Below are positions 17,538 through 27,086 of a DNA stretch of 64,000 bases, one piece after another. The notes under the pieces were generated by a model that saw only the letters and a program-made list of their open reading frames with translations, was not told the origin of the DNA and searched no databases. Position numbers and translations under genes: made by a program. The DNA lies in NCBI RefSeq assembly GCF_027497255.1, contig NZ_CP114903.1:1-64000 (forward strand), given 5' to 3'. This stretch comes from Micromonospora sp. WMMD882. GTDB taxonomy: Bacteria > Actinomycetota > Actinomycetes > Mycobacteriales > Micromonosporaceae. Numbering within the stretch: the stretch's first letter is position 1; every line of letters begins with the position of its first letter.

Positions 17538-20000
17538 TCAGGAGCAGGCGGCGCCGTTCACGGTGAACGCGCTCGGGTTGGTGTTCGTACCGGTGTGGGT
17601 GCCGTTGAAGCCGAAGCTGACCGACGCCCCGGCGGCCACCGTGCCGTTGTAGCTCTCGTTCCGCACGGTCACCTGGCTGCCCGACTGGCTGGCGATGCCG
17701 GACCACGCCTGGGCGACGGTCTGCCCGTTGGCGAACGCGAAGCCGACGGTCCAGCCCGACCAGGCGGCGCTGCCGGTGTTGGTGACGGTGACGTTAGCGG
17801 TGAACCCGTTGTTCCAGCTGTTGGCCGTGTAGACGACCTTGCAGCCGGCGTCGCCGGGCGGCGGGGTGCTGCCGTTGGCGGTGGTCACCTGCACGCTCGG
17901 CGACTGGGCGGAGACCAGCCCCGCGCCGTTCTTCGCCACCACCGCGAACGTGTACGCGGTGGCCGGGCTGAGCCCGGTGAGGGTCGCCGAGGCGGTGCTG
18001 GGGGAGGCGACCACGGTGGACGTGCCGCCGCTGATCCGCCGTACCTCGTAGCCGGTGACGCCGCTCTCCGCGTCGCTCGACGCGGCCCAGCTCAGGGTGA
18101 CCCCGGTGGCGGTGACGTTCGACGCGGTCGGGGCGCCCGGCGTGGACGGGGCGGTGGTGTCCTGCGGGGGCGGCGGGGCGTCGCCGGCCTTCTCGGCGGC
18201 CCAGTTCGCCAGCCAGGCCAGCGCCGAGTTCCAGTTGATGGTGACCTCGTTGACCGAGTACGCGTCGATGTGGTCGATGTAGCACTTCTGCGGCCGGCAG
18301 CCGGCGAGCTGCGCCTGCGCGTACGGGTCCTGGAGCTCCTGGTTCGGGCCGCCCGCCAGCGAGCCGGGCGGCGCGGTCGGCAGCGACCCGTCGACCTGGT
18401 TGGCCCAGAACCGGTGGTGCACGTTACGGACGGCCCGCTCGCCGTACCCGGAGACGTACGACTGGTTGTACGGGTTGCGGCCGAACAGGTAGTCAAGCGT
18501 CTGGAACACGCCGACCCGGTACTTCTGCTGGCCGGTGAAGTCGTACGCCAGGGCGAGGACGTTACCGGCGTTGGCGACGATGCCGTTGGAGCCCCACACG
18601 AACAGCGGCTGGCTGTGCGTGGCGACCGGGTAGCCCTGCCGGTTGGCCTGCGTCAACAGTTGGTCGGCGTAGCTGGAGATCGCGTTACGGGTGGCGCTGA
18701 CGTCCGAGGCGTTCAGCCCGTTCGGCACCATGGCCAGGGTGACGTCACCGAGGCCGGCGGTCCACCACCACTCGAAGCCATGCGTGCCGAAGCCGGTGCC
18801 CCGGAAGTGCGGGGAGCCGGTCACGTCGCTGCGGTAGTTGCTGGCCCCGGTGGTCGCGTACAGCTCCGCCGCCGCCCAGTAGAACTCGTCGGTGACGTTG
18901 TTGTCGGCGTACGTGCCGCTGCCGTTGGTGTCGTTCGCGTCGGCGTACCGGGTCGGGTTGGCCTTGGCCGCCGTGTAGGCCCGGGTCGCGGCGGTCAGCG
19001 CGCGGTCGGCGAACGCCGGGTCGATGGTCTTCCACACCCGGGCGGCCTGCGCGGCGGTCGCGGCCAGGTTGAGGGTGGCGGCGGTGCTCGGCGCGGCCAG
19101 CACCCGGGGCTGCGCGTCCTGCTCGGGCCGGGTCGGCAGGGCCGTCCAGTTCTCGTCGCTGACCTTGTGCCGCGCCATGCCGGCGTCGGCGCGGCCGGTG
19201 GGGATCTGCATCTTCATCAGGAACTCGACGCCCCAGCGGGCCTCGTCGAGGATGTCCGGCACGCCGTTGGCGCGCTCCGGGATCGCCAGGGTGCCGTCCG
19301 CCAGCGCGGCCCGGTCCGCGCCCGCCACGTGCAGCGTACGCTCGTACTGGTTGATCAACTGCCAGGCGGCGATGCCGGTGTTCACGCCGTACTTGCCGTG
19401 GTCACCGGCGTCGTACCAGCCGCCGCGCACGTCCATCGTGTAGCCGCAGGACACCCGGCAGGGCACGTTGTTGTCGCCCCGGTTCGGCGCGACGTTCAGG
19501 TGGGCGGCGGGCCGGGCGTAGGTGGCCCCGACGTACTGCGCCTCGATCGGGGTGCCGCTGCGCTGGTGGTAGAAGAACGCCAGCGAGTCGTACCGCAGCT
19601 TGCGCACCGCCGAGGCGGAGATGTCGAACGGGTAGCTCTGCGCCCCGCCGGCCGCCAGGACGTAGCCGGTGCCGACCGTGTCGTAGGCGGAGAAATCGGC
19701 GATGTGCACGTTGTCGCCGGAGAGCGAGTCCGCGCCGCGCACCGTGGTCTGCCCGGAGGCGACGGTGGCGCCCGCCGAGTTCCGCAGCGTCCAGGCGATC
19801 GGCGAGCCGGAGCCGCTGACGATGGTGGCCTGCTTCGGCAGCCCCGGCACGTAGGCGACCTGGTTGACCTTCACGATCGAACCGGGGTCGGGGGCGGCCT
19901 GGGCCGCCGGAGCGAGCACGGCCGTCGCGGCGAGCGCGACGACGACCGCCGCCGCTGCCGTACGGACCGGAGCACGGCGTCTGCCGGCTGGACGGGACAC
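17538..20000 (-). CDS. Secreted GH9 endoglucanase with FnIII and CBM2
   Basis: 820 aa from GTG 20000, chosen because AGGAGG stands seven bases upstream and a signal peptide follows (cleavage near AQAAP, residue 37). Domains: an Ig-like cellulase N-domain (about 40-130); a GH9 catalytic domain with DAGDHGKYG (197-205) and the acid-base Glu in NEVTINWN (about 584-591); a Pro linker; an FnIII domain (615-708); and a CBM2 cellulose-binding module (720-820) with flanking cysteines. It hydrolyses beta-1,4-glucan outside the cell. Two of the domain boundaries are estimates. Confidence 0.95.
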   Translation of the reverse strand: MSRPAGRRRAPVRTAAAAVVVALAATAVLAPAAQAAPDPGSIVKVNQVAYVPGLPKQATIVSGSGSPIAWTLRNSAGATVASGQTTVRGADSLSGDNVHIADFSAYDTVGTGYVLAAGGAQSYPFDISASAVRKLRYDSLAFFYHQRSGTPIEAQYVGATYARPAAHLNVAPNRGDNNVPCRVSCGYTMDVRGGWYDAGDHGKYGVNTGIAAWQLINQYERTLHVAGADRAALADGTLAIPERANGVPDILDEARWGVEFLMKMQIPTGRADAGMARHKVSDENWTALPTRPEQDAQPRVLAAPSTAATLNLAATAAQAARVWKTIDPAFADRALTAATRAYTAAKANPTRYADANDTNGSGTYADNNVTDEFYWAAAELYATTGASNYRSDVTGSPHFRGTGFGTHGFEWWWTAGLGDVTLAMVPNGLNASDVSATRNAISSYADQLLTQANRQGYPVATHSQPLFVWGSNGIVANAGNVLALAYDFTGQQKYRVGVFQTLDYLFGRNPYNQSYVSGYGERAVRNVHHRFWANQVDGSLPTAPPGSLAGGPNQELQDPYAQAQLAGCRPQKCYIDHIDAYSVNEVTINWNSALAWLANWAAEKAGDAPPPPQDTTAPSTPGAPTASNVTATGVTLSWAASSDAESGVTGYEVRRISGGTSTVVASPSTASATLTGLSPATAYTFAVVAKNGAGLVSAQSPSVQVTTANGSTPPPGDAGCKVVYTANSWNNGFTANVTVTNTGSAAWSGWTVGFAFANGQTVAQAWSGIASQSGSQVTVRNESYNGTVAAGASVSFGFNGTHTGTNTNPSAFTVNGAACS

Positions 20001-20473
20001 GGTTCCTCCTGGGAGAAGTGGGGCTGGTGGGTCTGGGCGGTGGGCCTGGGCGGGGCGACGGTGGGGGGCCGCGCGGTGCGTTTCGGCGTGGCGTGGCGCG
20101 GCCCGCAGGGCGGCGGCGTCCGGCGACGAGCGCCGGCACCGGCGAGGAAAAGATTTCTTCGGTACGCGCAGCGCGCGGACGGCGCTGGCGGATGGCGTGA
20201 CGCCCGACGGCGGCGGGGTGCCCGGCCCCGCCCAGGGGTCACGCTCGGATGGTGGCCCGGAGCCAGATCCGATGAGCATCCTGCCAGCCACCGGTAACGC
20301 CCGTCAATGTTCCTTTCCTGGCCCGGAAACCTTTCCGTCACCCGGCCGCCTGCCGGGGTGCTGTCGGGGTGACCGCCCGGCCACCGCCGCCTGCCCCGGG
20401 TGGCGTCCGGCGTCGCCACGGCCGGTGACCGGGCCGGCAATAGCCGGGGAGATCACGTCGTTAGGATGGGGGA
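20001..20473. other. Intergenic region between cellulase and rnpB
   Basis: No gene seen. It contains the cellulase leader (minus strand) and, at its right end, a TAGGAT -10-like hexamer (20462-20467) placed seven bases before the first base of the rnpB P1 stem. No clear -35 element is visible. Confidence 0.5.
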
Positions 20474-20903
<430 letters not shown>

Positions 20904-21061
20904 CCACTCCGCGCAGGAGATCTGCAACAGGGCCTCGGAGCAGGGTGGGTGCGTAGGATGTCGCGGGCCCAGTCGACCAGACATTCGGCGAACCCGGAGT
21001 CAGCGAAACGCGGGTCGGGGTCGCCGCGTATGCGGCGAGCGGGGTGCTCTTGCCGGCTCTT

Positions 21062-21090
21062 GCCGCCTCACGGTCCTGCCGTGAGGCGGC
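21062..21090. terminator. Bidirectional hairpin terminator
   Basis: Perfect 12-bp arms (GCCGCCTCACGG, 21062-21073, and its complement at 21079-21090) with a 5-base loop. It sits between rnpB and the convergent small gene at 21101 and could serve both. Confidence 0.7.
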
Positions 21091-21100
21091 CAGGACCCAC

Positions 21101-21361
21101 TCAGAGAACTCGTCGAGGGGCGGTCCAGGAAGGAAGCCCTTCCTTCGTAACGACGCGACCGACGAGCCGTCCGGTGGTTGTGGAAAGGGCTACTACCCCC
21201 GTGTGACTCACTTCCACCATCGGCTGGTCCCCGCCGACGCCGGCCTCTATTGCAGCCTGACGGACGGCCTGCTCCGTGGCGCTGATCGCGTAGCTCCAGT
21301 TGTCCTCGTTCGAGTCAGCCGGGATCTCGAACACCGCTACCAACTTCTCTTCTTCGGTCAC
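21101..21361 (-). CDS. Small hypothetical protein next to the restriction locus
   Basis: 86 aa if started at GTG 21361 (VTEEEKLVAVFEIPAD); an upstream ATG at 21454 would add 31 residues. The sequence is acidic, with a segment NEDNWSYAISATEQAVRQAA and a C-terminal VALSTTTGRLVGRVVTKEG. No family recognised. Its lower GC matches the adjoining restriction-modification genes, and it lies directly downstream of them on the same strand, about 140 bp after the specificity gene. Confidence 0.55.
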   Translation of the reverse strand: MTEEEKLVAVFEIPADSNEDNWSYAISATEQAVRQAAIEAGVGGDQPMVEVSHTGVVALSTTTGRLVGRVVTKEGLPSWTAPRRVL

Positions 21362-21499
21362 TCTCAGATCCTGCCACGGGAGGGATGGATGGCGCTGCCC
21401 TGCACAGCTCCGGTCAGCTTCCTTTCCGCGTAGGGCTTGCTCTGTGGTGTCCATGCTTGCCGTTTGGGCTGCTCGCAGGGGCCCATAGATAAGATGTCT

Positions 21500-23005
21500 C
21501 TAGCTGGACCGCTGGCGAGGAATCTTCTTTCCGAGCAGCTCGTTGCCGAGCTGGCCGACGGCGTACCTTAAGTCGGCTCGCTTCTCAACAAGATCCCGCA
21601 TTAAGGAGGCAATGCCCGCCCGCACCTCAACACTGCGGGGGATTGGAAGACGCACCTCTTCAAACCGGCGTCCCAGAGTATCGATCACATCCCGGGTGAA
21701 CTGCTTATTCCGCATTTGCCGTCCGGCGACCTGCGTGTTTAGCAAAGCGAGCAGTAGGTAGGGGTCGAGTGCTTCTGGTCTAGTGACGCGGATTCGATAT
21801 AGTCCGCCACTGAACAACAATGGAAGATCGTAGCCGGTAACCATGGCGCTCGACCCAACAAGATACGTGCCGTCGCGGACGAGGAGAATATCCTCCGATC
21901 GCGCCGATTGCTTTCTGGCAAATTTCTCATAAACCTCAAGTGAGACCCTCTGCTTCGGATCTTGCTTGAGCTCCCAGTTGCCTAGGTCCGAGGTGCGGAC
22001 GAACGGGATCTTCCCCGTCCCGTACGCCAACTTGCCGACCTCGTCACCCGTCGAAAGCTCCACCACCCCTGACTCGACGAGGTCTCCCATTGATACGAGT
22101 TCACATTCGCCGGACAGGTTGCTTAATGCATCTTCGGCAGCAGGGTCATAGTAGCGTGGTAGCAGAATATTGTTCCGCACCTGCCCGTCGGTAATCGTAA
22201 AGCTCTCAGCCTTGTAGGAAGACCCAAGGAAGCCAACGATGCCATGGTTGTTGGCGGTTTCAGGCGCCTCCTCCACCTCTTTGCGTAGTCCATTAAGATC
22301 TCCTGACTCAAGCGCTGCGTCGAGACCGCGCCTAAAAACAGCGAGTCTCAGCCGAGCCTCAGCTCTATCGCGGAATAGGCTGCGGGCGCGGGTTGTCAGC
22401 TCAGCGCGCCGCTGCTGTGACTTCGGGATGGGAATTCGAACTTCAGGAAAACGTCCTACAATGCTGTCGATTACATCTGCCGTAAATTGCTTACTTCGAA
22501 TCTGGCTTTGAACTACGCTCGAAATTAGCGCGCACATGAGCAGAGGGCCGTTGATTCGAGTATCGTTAATGACCCGCAGGCGCGCAAGGTGGTGCTGATA
22601 GAGAATATCGGTGTCGAATTGAGTGATGAGGCATCCAGTGCCAATGAGGTACGTTCCCTCATGCACCAGCAGGACGTCGTCCGACCTAACGTTCTGCTTC
22701 TGTCGGAACACCTGAGCCACATTGTCACTGATCCCGTGTTTCGGGGATCCTCGAAGCTCCCAGTTGGCAATGTCCGACGTTCGGATGTATGGCACGCTGC
22801 CGGTCCCGTAATGCATCTTAGGGATGTAGTTCCCTTGGCGCATTTCCAGCTCACCGGAGGCCATTAACTCCGAAACGGGCACGAGATAATGCGTTTCGGA
22901 GTACGACTCAATCGTGGCTTCGATCTCCGGGTCGTAGTATTTCGGAACAAAAATGTCGTTACGAATTTGTCCTTCGGACACGACGAAGCCCAGTCTGCTC
23001 TCCAT
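21500..23005 (-). CDS. Restriction-modification specificity subunit (HsdS-type, two TRDs)
   Basis: 501 aa; the ATG at 23005 overlaps the methylase stop (TGATG). The protein is two homologous halves, each with a target-recognition domain. GQIRNDIFVPKYYDPEIE and YIRTSDIANWELRGSPK in the first half correspond to GQVRNNILLPRYYDPAAE and FVRTSDLGNWELKQDPK in the second. Long helices follow each TRD and would set the spacing of a bipartite target. GC is clearly below that of flanking genes, which suggests recent transfer. The two halves also indicate an internal duplication. Confidence 0.88.
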   Translation of the reverse strand: MESRLGFVVSEGQIRNDIFVPKYYDPEIEATIESYSETHYLVPVSELMASGELEMRQGNYIPKMHYGTGSVPYIRTSDIANWELRGSPKHGISDNVAQVFRQKQNVRSDDVLLVHEGTYLIGTGCLITQFDTDILYQHHLARLRVINDTRINGPLLMCALISSVVQSQIRSKQFTADVIDSIVGRFPEVRIPIPKSQQRRAELTTRARSLFRDRAEARLRLAVFRRGLDAALESGDLNGLRKEVEEAPETANNHGIVGFLGSSYKAESFTITDGQVRNNILLPRYYDPAAEDALSNLSGECELVSMGDLVESGVVELSTGDEVGKLAYGTGKIPFVRTSDLGNWELKQDPKQRVSLEVYEKFARKQSARSEDILLVRDGTYLVGSSAMVTGYDLPLLFSGGLYRIRVTRPEALDPYLLLALLNTQVAGRQMRNKQFTRDVIDTLGRRFEEVRLPIPRSVEVRAGIASLMRDLVEKRADLRYAVGQLGNELLGKKIPRQRSS

Positions 23006-24840
23006 CACTTCTCCTGCCAGATATCCTGGCCCATTGCCCGCTTGAAGGCCGGTGATACCTTGGGCAGGTCGTCTAGTAGCTCTTCTCGGCCGTCCGGGTG
23101 GCGACGGATTGTTTCGTTGCCCCTTGAGTCGTGGCCACACCACTCAACGACCGACATGAAGATTTTACGGTCACGGTTGTTATCAGGGGGAACGTTTTTG
23201 ATGAAGACGACACAGACCTTGGCATGCGTATGCGGCTGGAACAGCTCCTCCGGCATACTAACGATTCCAACGATTTGGCATCGAGCTCTGAGCCACTGGA
23301 CGACATGGGTATAGGTAGGCATCCCGAAGATGCTCTCCGGCAGAACAATTCCCATACGGCCGCCCGGCCGAAGCAATTGCAGGCAACGTTCAATAAAGAG
23401 CAGCTGTGGGGACTGAGTCTCGACAAGTTTGCTGGACCTTACATAGCGTGCCTTGTCGCTCTTATCGCGGTCGAACTTGTGACCGAGGTCGTACTGCGCG
23501 AGCACTTCGCGACCTTTGATTGGGATACGTGTGCCGAAAGGCGGGTTGCTAAAAATTACGTCGACGCTGCCGAACTTGATGTCTTTAGCGAGAACAGGAT
23601 CCCAACTCGACGGAGGCAGCAGGCTGTTATCGCAATAGATGCCGCTTCGACCGTCACCCACGATTGCCATGTAAGCCTTGGTGACCTTGGCTAAGAAGCG
23701 ATCCTTCTCGATCCCCTTGAAAAATTGGGTGGCGATGTATCGCCTTTCTGTGTCGATACGGCTAGCGTCCCATCCGCGCTTAGCGCCATCCTCCTCTACG
23801 CGCCGCCATACATGCTCCAGCGCGACGAGGAGGAACCCACCGCTACCACAGGCTGGATCCATGATTCGCTCATGGGGCTTTGGCTGCAAGACGTCGACCA
23901 TCATTCGCACGACATTGCGGGGCGTGAAGAACTGACCCTCCGCACCCTTCAAGCTGGGGCCGATAAAGACCTCGAAGGCATCACCAATCGCGTCGCGAGT
24001 TGATTCCGTAATCGAGTAATTTTGCAGTTCGCCGACCACGTATGCGAGGTTAATCGGGTCGATTTCAATCGAATCCGTCTTGGAGAATACGTCGCCGTAA
24101 CGTTTTTTGACTGCGCTGAATAAGTCCAGGACCCGTTGGTGGATCGTTTCTGGGTCTTCGCCTACACCGGCGCGGAACTCGACGTATTCGTCAGCTCCCT
24201 TGTCCATCTCATCGTAAACCTTGCAAAACAGAATATTGATAATCTGTTGTGCAAGGGCCTCATCCCGCGTAATACCAGTGAGGTTTCCAGCGAGGTGGTT
24301 TCGGATGTCCCGGAAGACCGCGCGTAGTGCTTGAGTTGCAGCTAGATCGGACCGCTTGTACCGGCCGATATCCTCAACGCGTTGCCCGTGGCGTGGAAGG
24401 GCCGGAAGTTCGTGGAAAAGTACCTTGCCGCCTTCGACGTACCTCTTGTGGATATACAGGTGTTCTTCGCCATTGAACCAGACGCCAACATTGGCGTGTG
24501 ACATAGAAAGATATAGTTCAAGCTGGCGTCGGCCGTCGCGTCGATTCTTTTTCTTGCACTCGACTACGATCGCAAGGTCTTCTTCCAGGCGGTCTGGGCT
24601 CGCGAAAACTGCAATGTCGACCGGGTAGGACCGGCCACTGGCGGAAGGGCTGCGCCTGACTGTGTGCTGAGGCCGCGTTTGGATATGACTCTTCGGGTAT
24701 CCGAGGTCCTCCACCAGGCGTCGCGCAAATACTTGCACGGCGTCTACTTCCTCCGGAGTCGCCCGCACAGGCGTCTCACTGATGTAGTCCTTGATGTATC
24801 CGTCGCGGAGGGGCGCTTCGCTCGCCAGCACGTCCGTCAT
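23005..24840 (-). CDS. N6-adenine methylase fused to an N-terminal PD-(D/E)XK nuclease domain
   Basis: 611 aa. Residues about 30-130 match the HsdR N-terminal nuclease domain, with the PD-(D/E)XK core visible as YPVD(75)IAVF and E94-C-K96. Residues about 160-600 are a type I-like gamma N6-adenine methylase: GQFFTP (302-307), AdoMet-binding DPACGSGGF (328-336) and catalytic NPPFG (432-436). There is no helicase or translocase domain, and no hsdR gene in the window. With the two-TRD subunit next door this resembles the BcgI-type (type IIB) A/B organisation. Confidence 0.88.
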   Translation of the reverse strand: MTDVLASEAPLRDGYIKDYISETPVRATPEEVDAVQVFARRLVEDLGYPKSHIQTRPQHTVRRSPSASGRSYPVDIAVFASPDRLEEDLAIVVECKKKNRRDGRRQLELYLSMSHANVGVWFNGEEHLYIHKRYVEGGKVLFHELPALPRHGQRVEDIGRYKRSDLAATQALRAVFRDIRNHLAGNLTGITRDEALAQQIINILFCKVYDEMDKGADEYVEFRAGVGEDPETIHQRVLDLFSAVKKRYGDVFSKTDSIEIDPINLAYVVGELQNYSITESTRDAIGDAFEVFIGPSLKGAEGQFFTPRNVVRMMVDVLQPKPHERIMDPACGSGGFLLVALEHVWRRVEEDGAKRGWDASRIDTERRYIATQFFKGIEKDRFLAKVTKAYMAIVGDGRSGIYCDNSLLPPSSWDPVLAKDIKFGSVDVIFSNPPFGTRIPIKGREVLAQYDLGHKFDRDKSDKARYVRSSKLVETQSPQLLFIERCLQLLRPGGRMGIVLPESIFGMPTYTHVVQWLRARCQIVGIVSMPEELFQPHTHAKVCVVFIKNVPPDNNRDRKIFMSVVEWCGHDSRGNETIRRHPDGREELLDDLPKVSPAFKRAMGQDIWQEK

Positions 24841-25616
24841 GCGACTCCTTCAGCTCATATCCAGAGGCTGAACCCAGTCCGACCCTAGGGCGGGGCAGCG
24901 CGCGCCAGCCGTCGACGCACTGCGGGGCTTCGTGACGGCATAACATATCGCCCTTCAATCACCGGCGCACACCCGGCACACGCAAGTGGGGCAACCGTCA
25001 TCCCGTAGCCATCGACCCGCCTGTCCGGGGAGCGGGCCGCCGCCCGGCTCGCCACGTCAAGACGGCCTTGACGGCTCACGCGGACGCTGGCGGGTCGGGC
25101 GCGATCTGCTCGGCTCGCCAGCGTCGTCCGGCGGCGGGCGAGATGGCTCCCCACGGCCACCCTCAGACCGTGAGCCGCCGACGGTGCCTCAGCCATCCTG
25201 GAGCCGGAGGCACTCCCCGGAGGCGCAGTAGCCGCAACCCCGCTCACCACCCGGCAGCCGCCGACGGACCCGGCTTGCGCTCCCCTACGCTGCGCGGACT
25301 GCTGGCCGCGCGGCGCGGCGGGCGCCGGCCCACCACCCCACCGGACAACGGCCTCTCGTCATACGGCGGCCTAATGGGCTACCCGCCCTCTGCGTCAGCC
25401 GCCGGGCGCATGCCTTGACAGCGGCACGTGCGGCCCGTTCGGGGCCGCCCTGAGGCCTATAAAACGCACAGAAAGTGCTTTTAGTCTCCGGCGGCAGCCG
25501 GCTGTCTCCGTCGGCTGATGCGTGGCAACGCGTTCGCCAGGTGATCTGCGTCAGTGGTTCATTTCGGTACTCTGAGCTGGCGTTCTGCGGCGTAAGGCCT
25601 GACCTGAGCGTGAGGC
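24841..25616. other. Intergenic region upstream of the restriction operon
   Basis: I find no convincing gene in 776 bp; the ORFs here have poor composition and no recognisable protein. It has a 10-bp inverted repeat (GACGCTGGCG at 25083-25092 with its complement at 25116-25125) and an AT-richer stretch near 25458-25470 that may hold a promoter. The switch in base composition between this stretch and 24840 marks the edge of the low-GC island. Confidence 0.5.
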
Positions 25617-25826
25617 CTAAAGGGCAGCGAAGGGACGATCAGATGCAGGGTTGTTTGTCTGCAAGGTTTCGGTGAAGATGGCCCAAGCAACGGGGGAAAA
25701 GCTGAGCATCCCCGAGGCGGGGGCCTTGGAGTCGCGTACGTCGACGTGGGTGCCCCGGTCGCGGACCTCGACGCACTGGCCGTTGTTGCCGGAGCGGGTG
25801 GAGGTGCGCCAGATGTTACGCTCCAT
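25617..25826 (-). CDS. DUF397 protein
   Basis: 69 aa with the DUF397 signature: an initial WRTSTRSGNNGQCVEV, then VDVRDSKAPASGMLSFSPVAWAIF. Its start overlaps the 3' end of the DUF5753 regulator by 11 bases. DUF397 proteins typically pair with Scr1/BldB-type HTH regulators in actinobacteria, often affecting development or secondary metabolism, and may act as the regulator's antagonist or partner. Confidence 0.9.
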   Translation of the reverse strand: MERNIWRTSTRSGNNGQCVEVRDRGTHVDVRDSKAPASGMLSFSPVAWAIFTETLQTNNPASDRPFAAL

Positions 25827-26664
25827 GCTTGATCAGCTCCTTGATGAACTTGAGGGACTCGGCCGGCGACCTGGCGAGCATCCTCAGATTGTCGTACGCG
25901 GCGGTCACTCGCGCCAGGTCACGGCTCGACTCCAGGAACAGCTCACCGGCCAAGGTCTCTACGTAGCCCAGGGGCGGCTCGTCCTGCTCGAACGTGAGCA
26001 GGGCGAACCCGCTGGTGATCGCCAGGTGGGCGCCGGCCTCGAACCTCAACACCTGGATGGTGATGTTCGGCAGTCGGCTCACCGTGACCAGGTGTTCGAG
26101 CTGTTCGCGTAGCACCTCCGGGCCGCCGACCTCGTTGCGTAGCGATGCCTCGGAGAGGATCGCGTGCAGCCGCAGCGGGTTCGGCTGCCGGTGCAGCGCC
26201 TCTTGCCGGGTCATCCGGGCGGAAACCCGCTGCTCGATGCTCTCCTGGTCGGTCTCCCGGCCGATAATGTTCACCTCACGGGCGTAGCGCTCGGTTTGAA
26301 GTAGGCCGGGCACCAGCATGGGCTCGAAGTTCTTGAGTTCGACGGCTTCGTTCTCGTAGGCGATGTAGGTGGCGTACTTGCCGCCGATGCGTTGCCACCA
26401 GCCGTCTTCGCGCAGGTCGCGGGCCTGCTCCAACAACGCGGTGGCCGGCTCCTCGTCGATCCGCAGGCCGTACGCGACCAGCAGCTCCATGACGTCGCCG
26501 ACGCGGAGCCTGATCTCGCCGGACTCGATCCGGCTGATCCGGGACGTCGAGCAGCGGATGATCTTCGCGGTCTCATCGCCGGTCAGACCCTTGGCTTCGC
26601 GGAGTTTGCGCAGCTCTCGGCCGAGGCGGCGGGATCGGGGCGTGGCGGGAAGGAATCGAGACAT
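25816..26664 (-). CDS. HTH regulator with DUF5753 (Scr1-like)
   Basis: 282 aa from ATG 26664; a start at 26679 would add five residues. The N-terminal XRE domain is RRLGRELRKLREAKGLTGDE followed by TSRISRIESGE. The C-terminal DUF5753 domain includes NFEPMLVPGLLQTERYAR and ANITIQV-like strands. It pairs with the downstream DUF397 gene. An imperfect palindrome, ATGCAG-N5-CTGCAT (26663-26679), spans the start region and may be an autoregulatory site. Confidence 0.9.
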   Translation of the reverse strand: MSRFLPATPRSRRLGRELRKLREAKGLTGDETAKIIRCSTSRISRIESGEIRLRVGDVMELLVAYGLRIDEEPATALLEQARDLREDGWWQRIGGKYATYIAYENEAVELKNFEPMLVPGLLQTERYAREVNIIGRETDQESIEQRVSARMTRQEALHRQPNPLRLHAILSEASLRNEVGGPEVLREQLEHLVTVSRLPNITIQVLRFEAGAHLAITSGFALLTFEQDEPPLGYVETLAGELFLESSRDLARVTAAYDNLRMLARSPAESLKFIKELIKHGA

Positions 26665-26922
26665 GCAGGAATTCTGCATCAAGGAACAGCACCGTGTCTG
26701 CCCCGGATCAAGTTCTGCCCATGTCGATCATGCGCATCATCTTGCGCTGGTATCACTTGATGCGGGACTCTGGTCGCGGCAAGCTACCGGGCAGCGTCGG
26801 AGCGTGCGGTGTGGACCGTCCTCGACGTGTCGCAGGTGGAACGTCTCTTGACCACCCTCGGAGGGGCGAACGGTCGTGGGTCGGGGTGCGGCAACACTCC
26901 GGCCTGCGACCTCGCCGAGAAG

Positions 26923-27081
26923 GTGAGCGTGTTCGTGGTACTCGTACTCGGGGTCTCGTTGATCGTGCTCGGTGGGTCGGCGTTGAGCTTCGCGCTCGGG
27001 CTCGGCGTCCAGGTGCGGTCCGCGTGGTGTTCGCGGTGTGGACGGTCCACCGCCGGGCTGCACCGGGCAGGGCGGCGATGA
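26923..27081 (+). CDS. 52-aa membrane protein with CSRCG motif, copy A
   Basis: From GTG 26923: one hydrophobic helix (about residues 3-30), then WCSRCGRSTAGLHRAGRR, a CxxCG pair with a basic tail facing the cytoplasm if N-out. It is a paralogue of the protein at 27804: equal length, shared start V-x-V-F-V-V, shared W-C-x-R-C-G-x-S-T. No family recognised. Unlike copy B it is not followed by an HTH gene; the next gene is convergent. Confidence 0.55.
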   Translation: MSVFVVLVLGVSLIVLGGSALSFALGLGVQVRSAWCSRCGRSTAGLHRAGRR

Positions 27082-27086
27082 CCAGG

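Noticed and set aside
17538..20000. CebR-type operator in front of the GH9 cellulase
   Set aside because: I looked for a TGGGAGCGCTCCCA-like palindrome in 20001-20290 and found none, so control by the adjacent LacI gene is only a possibility.
24885..25418. Small ORFs between the restriction operon and the DUF397 gene
   Set aside because: Composition is Arg/Pro/Ser-rich in all frames, no ribosome sites or known domains; treated as non-coding.
26809..26922. N-terminal extension of the 52-aa membrane protein copy A
   Set aside because: The extra 38 residues have no counterpart in copy B; the GTG at 26923 aligns exactly with the copy B start.
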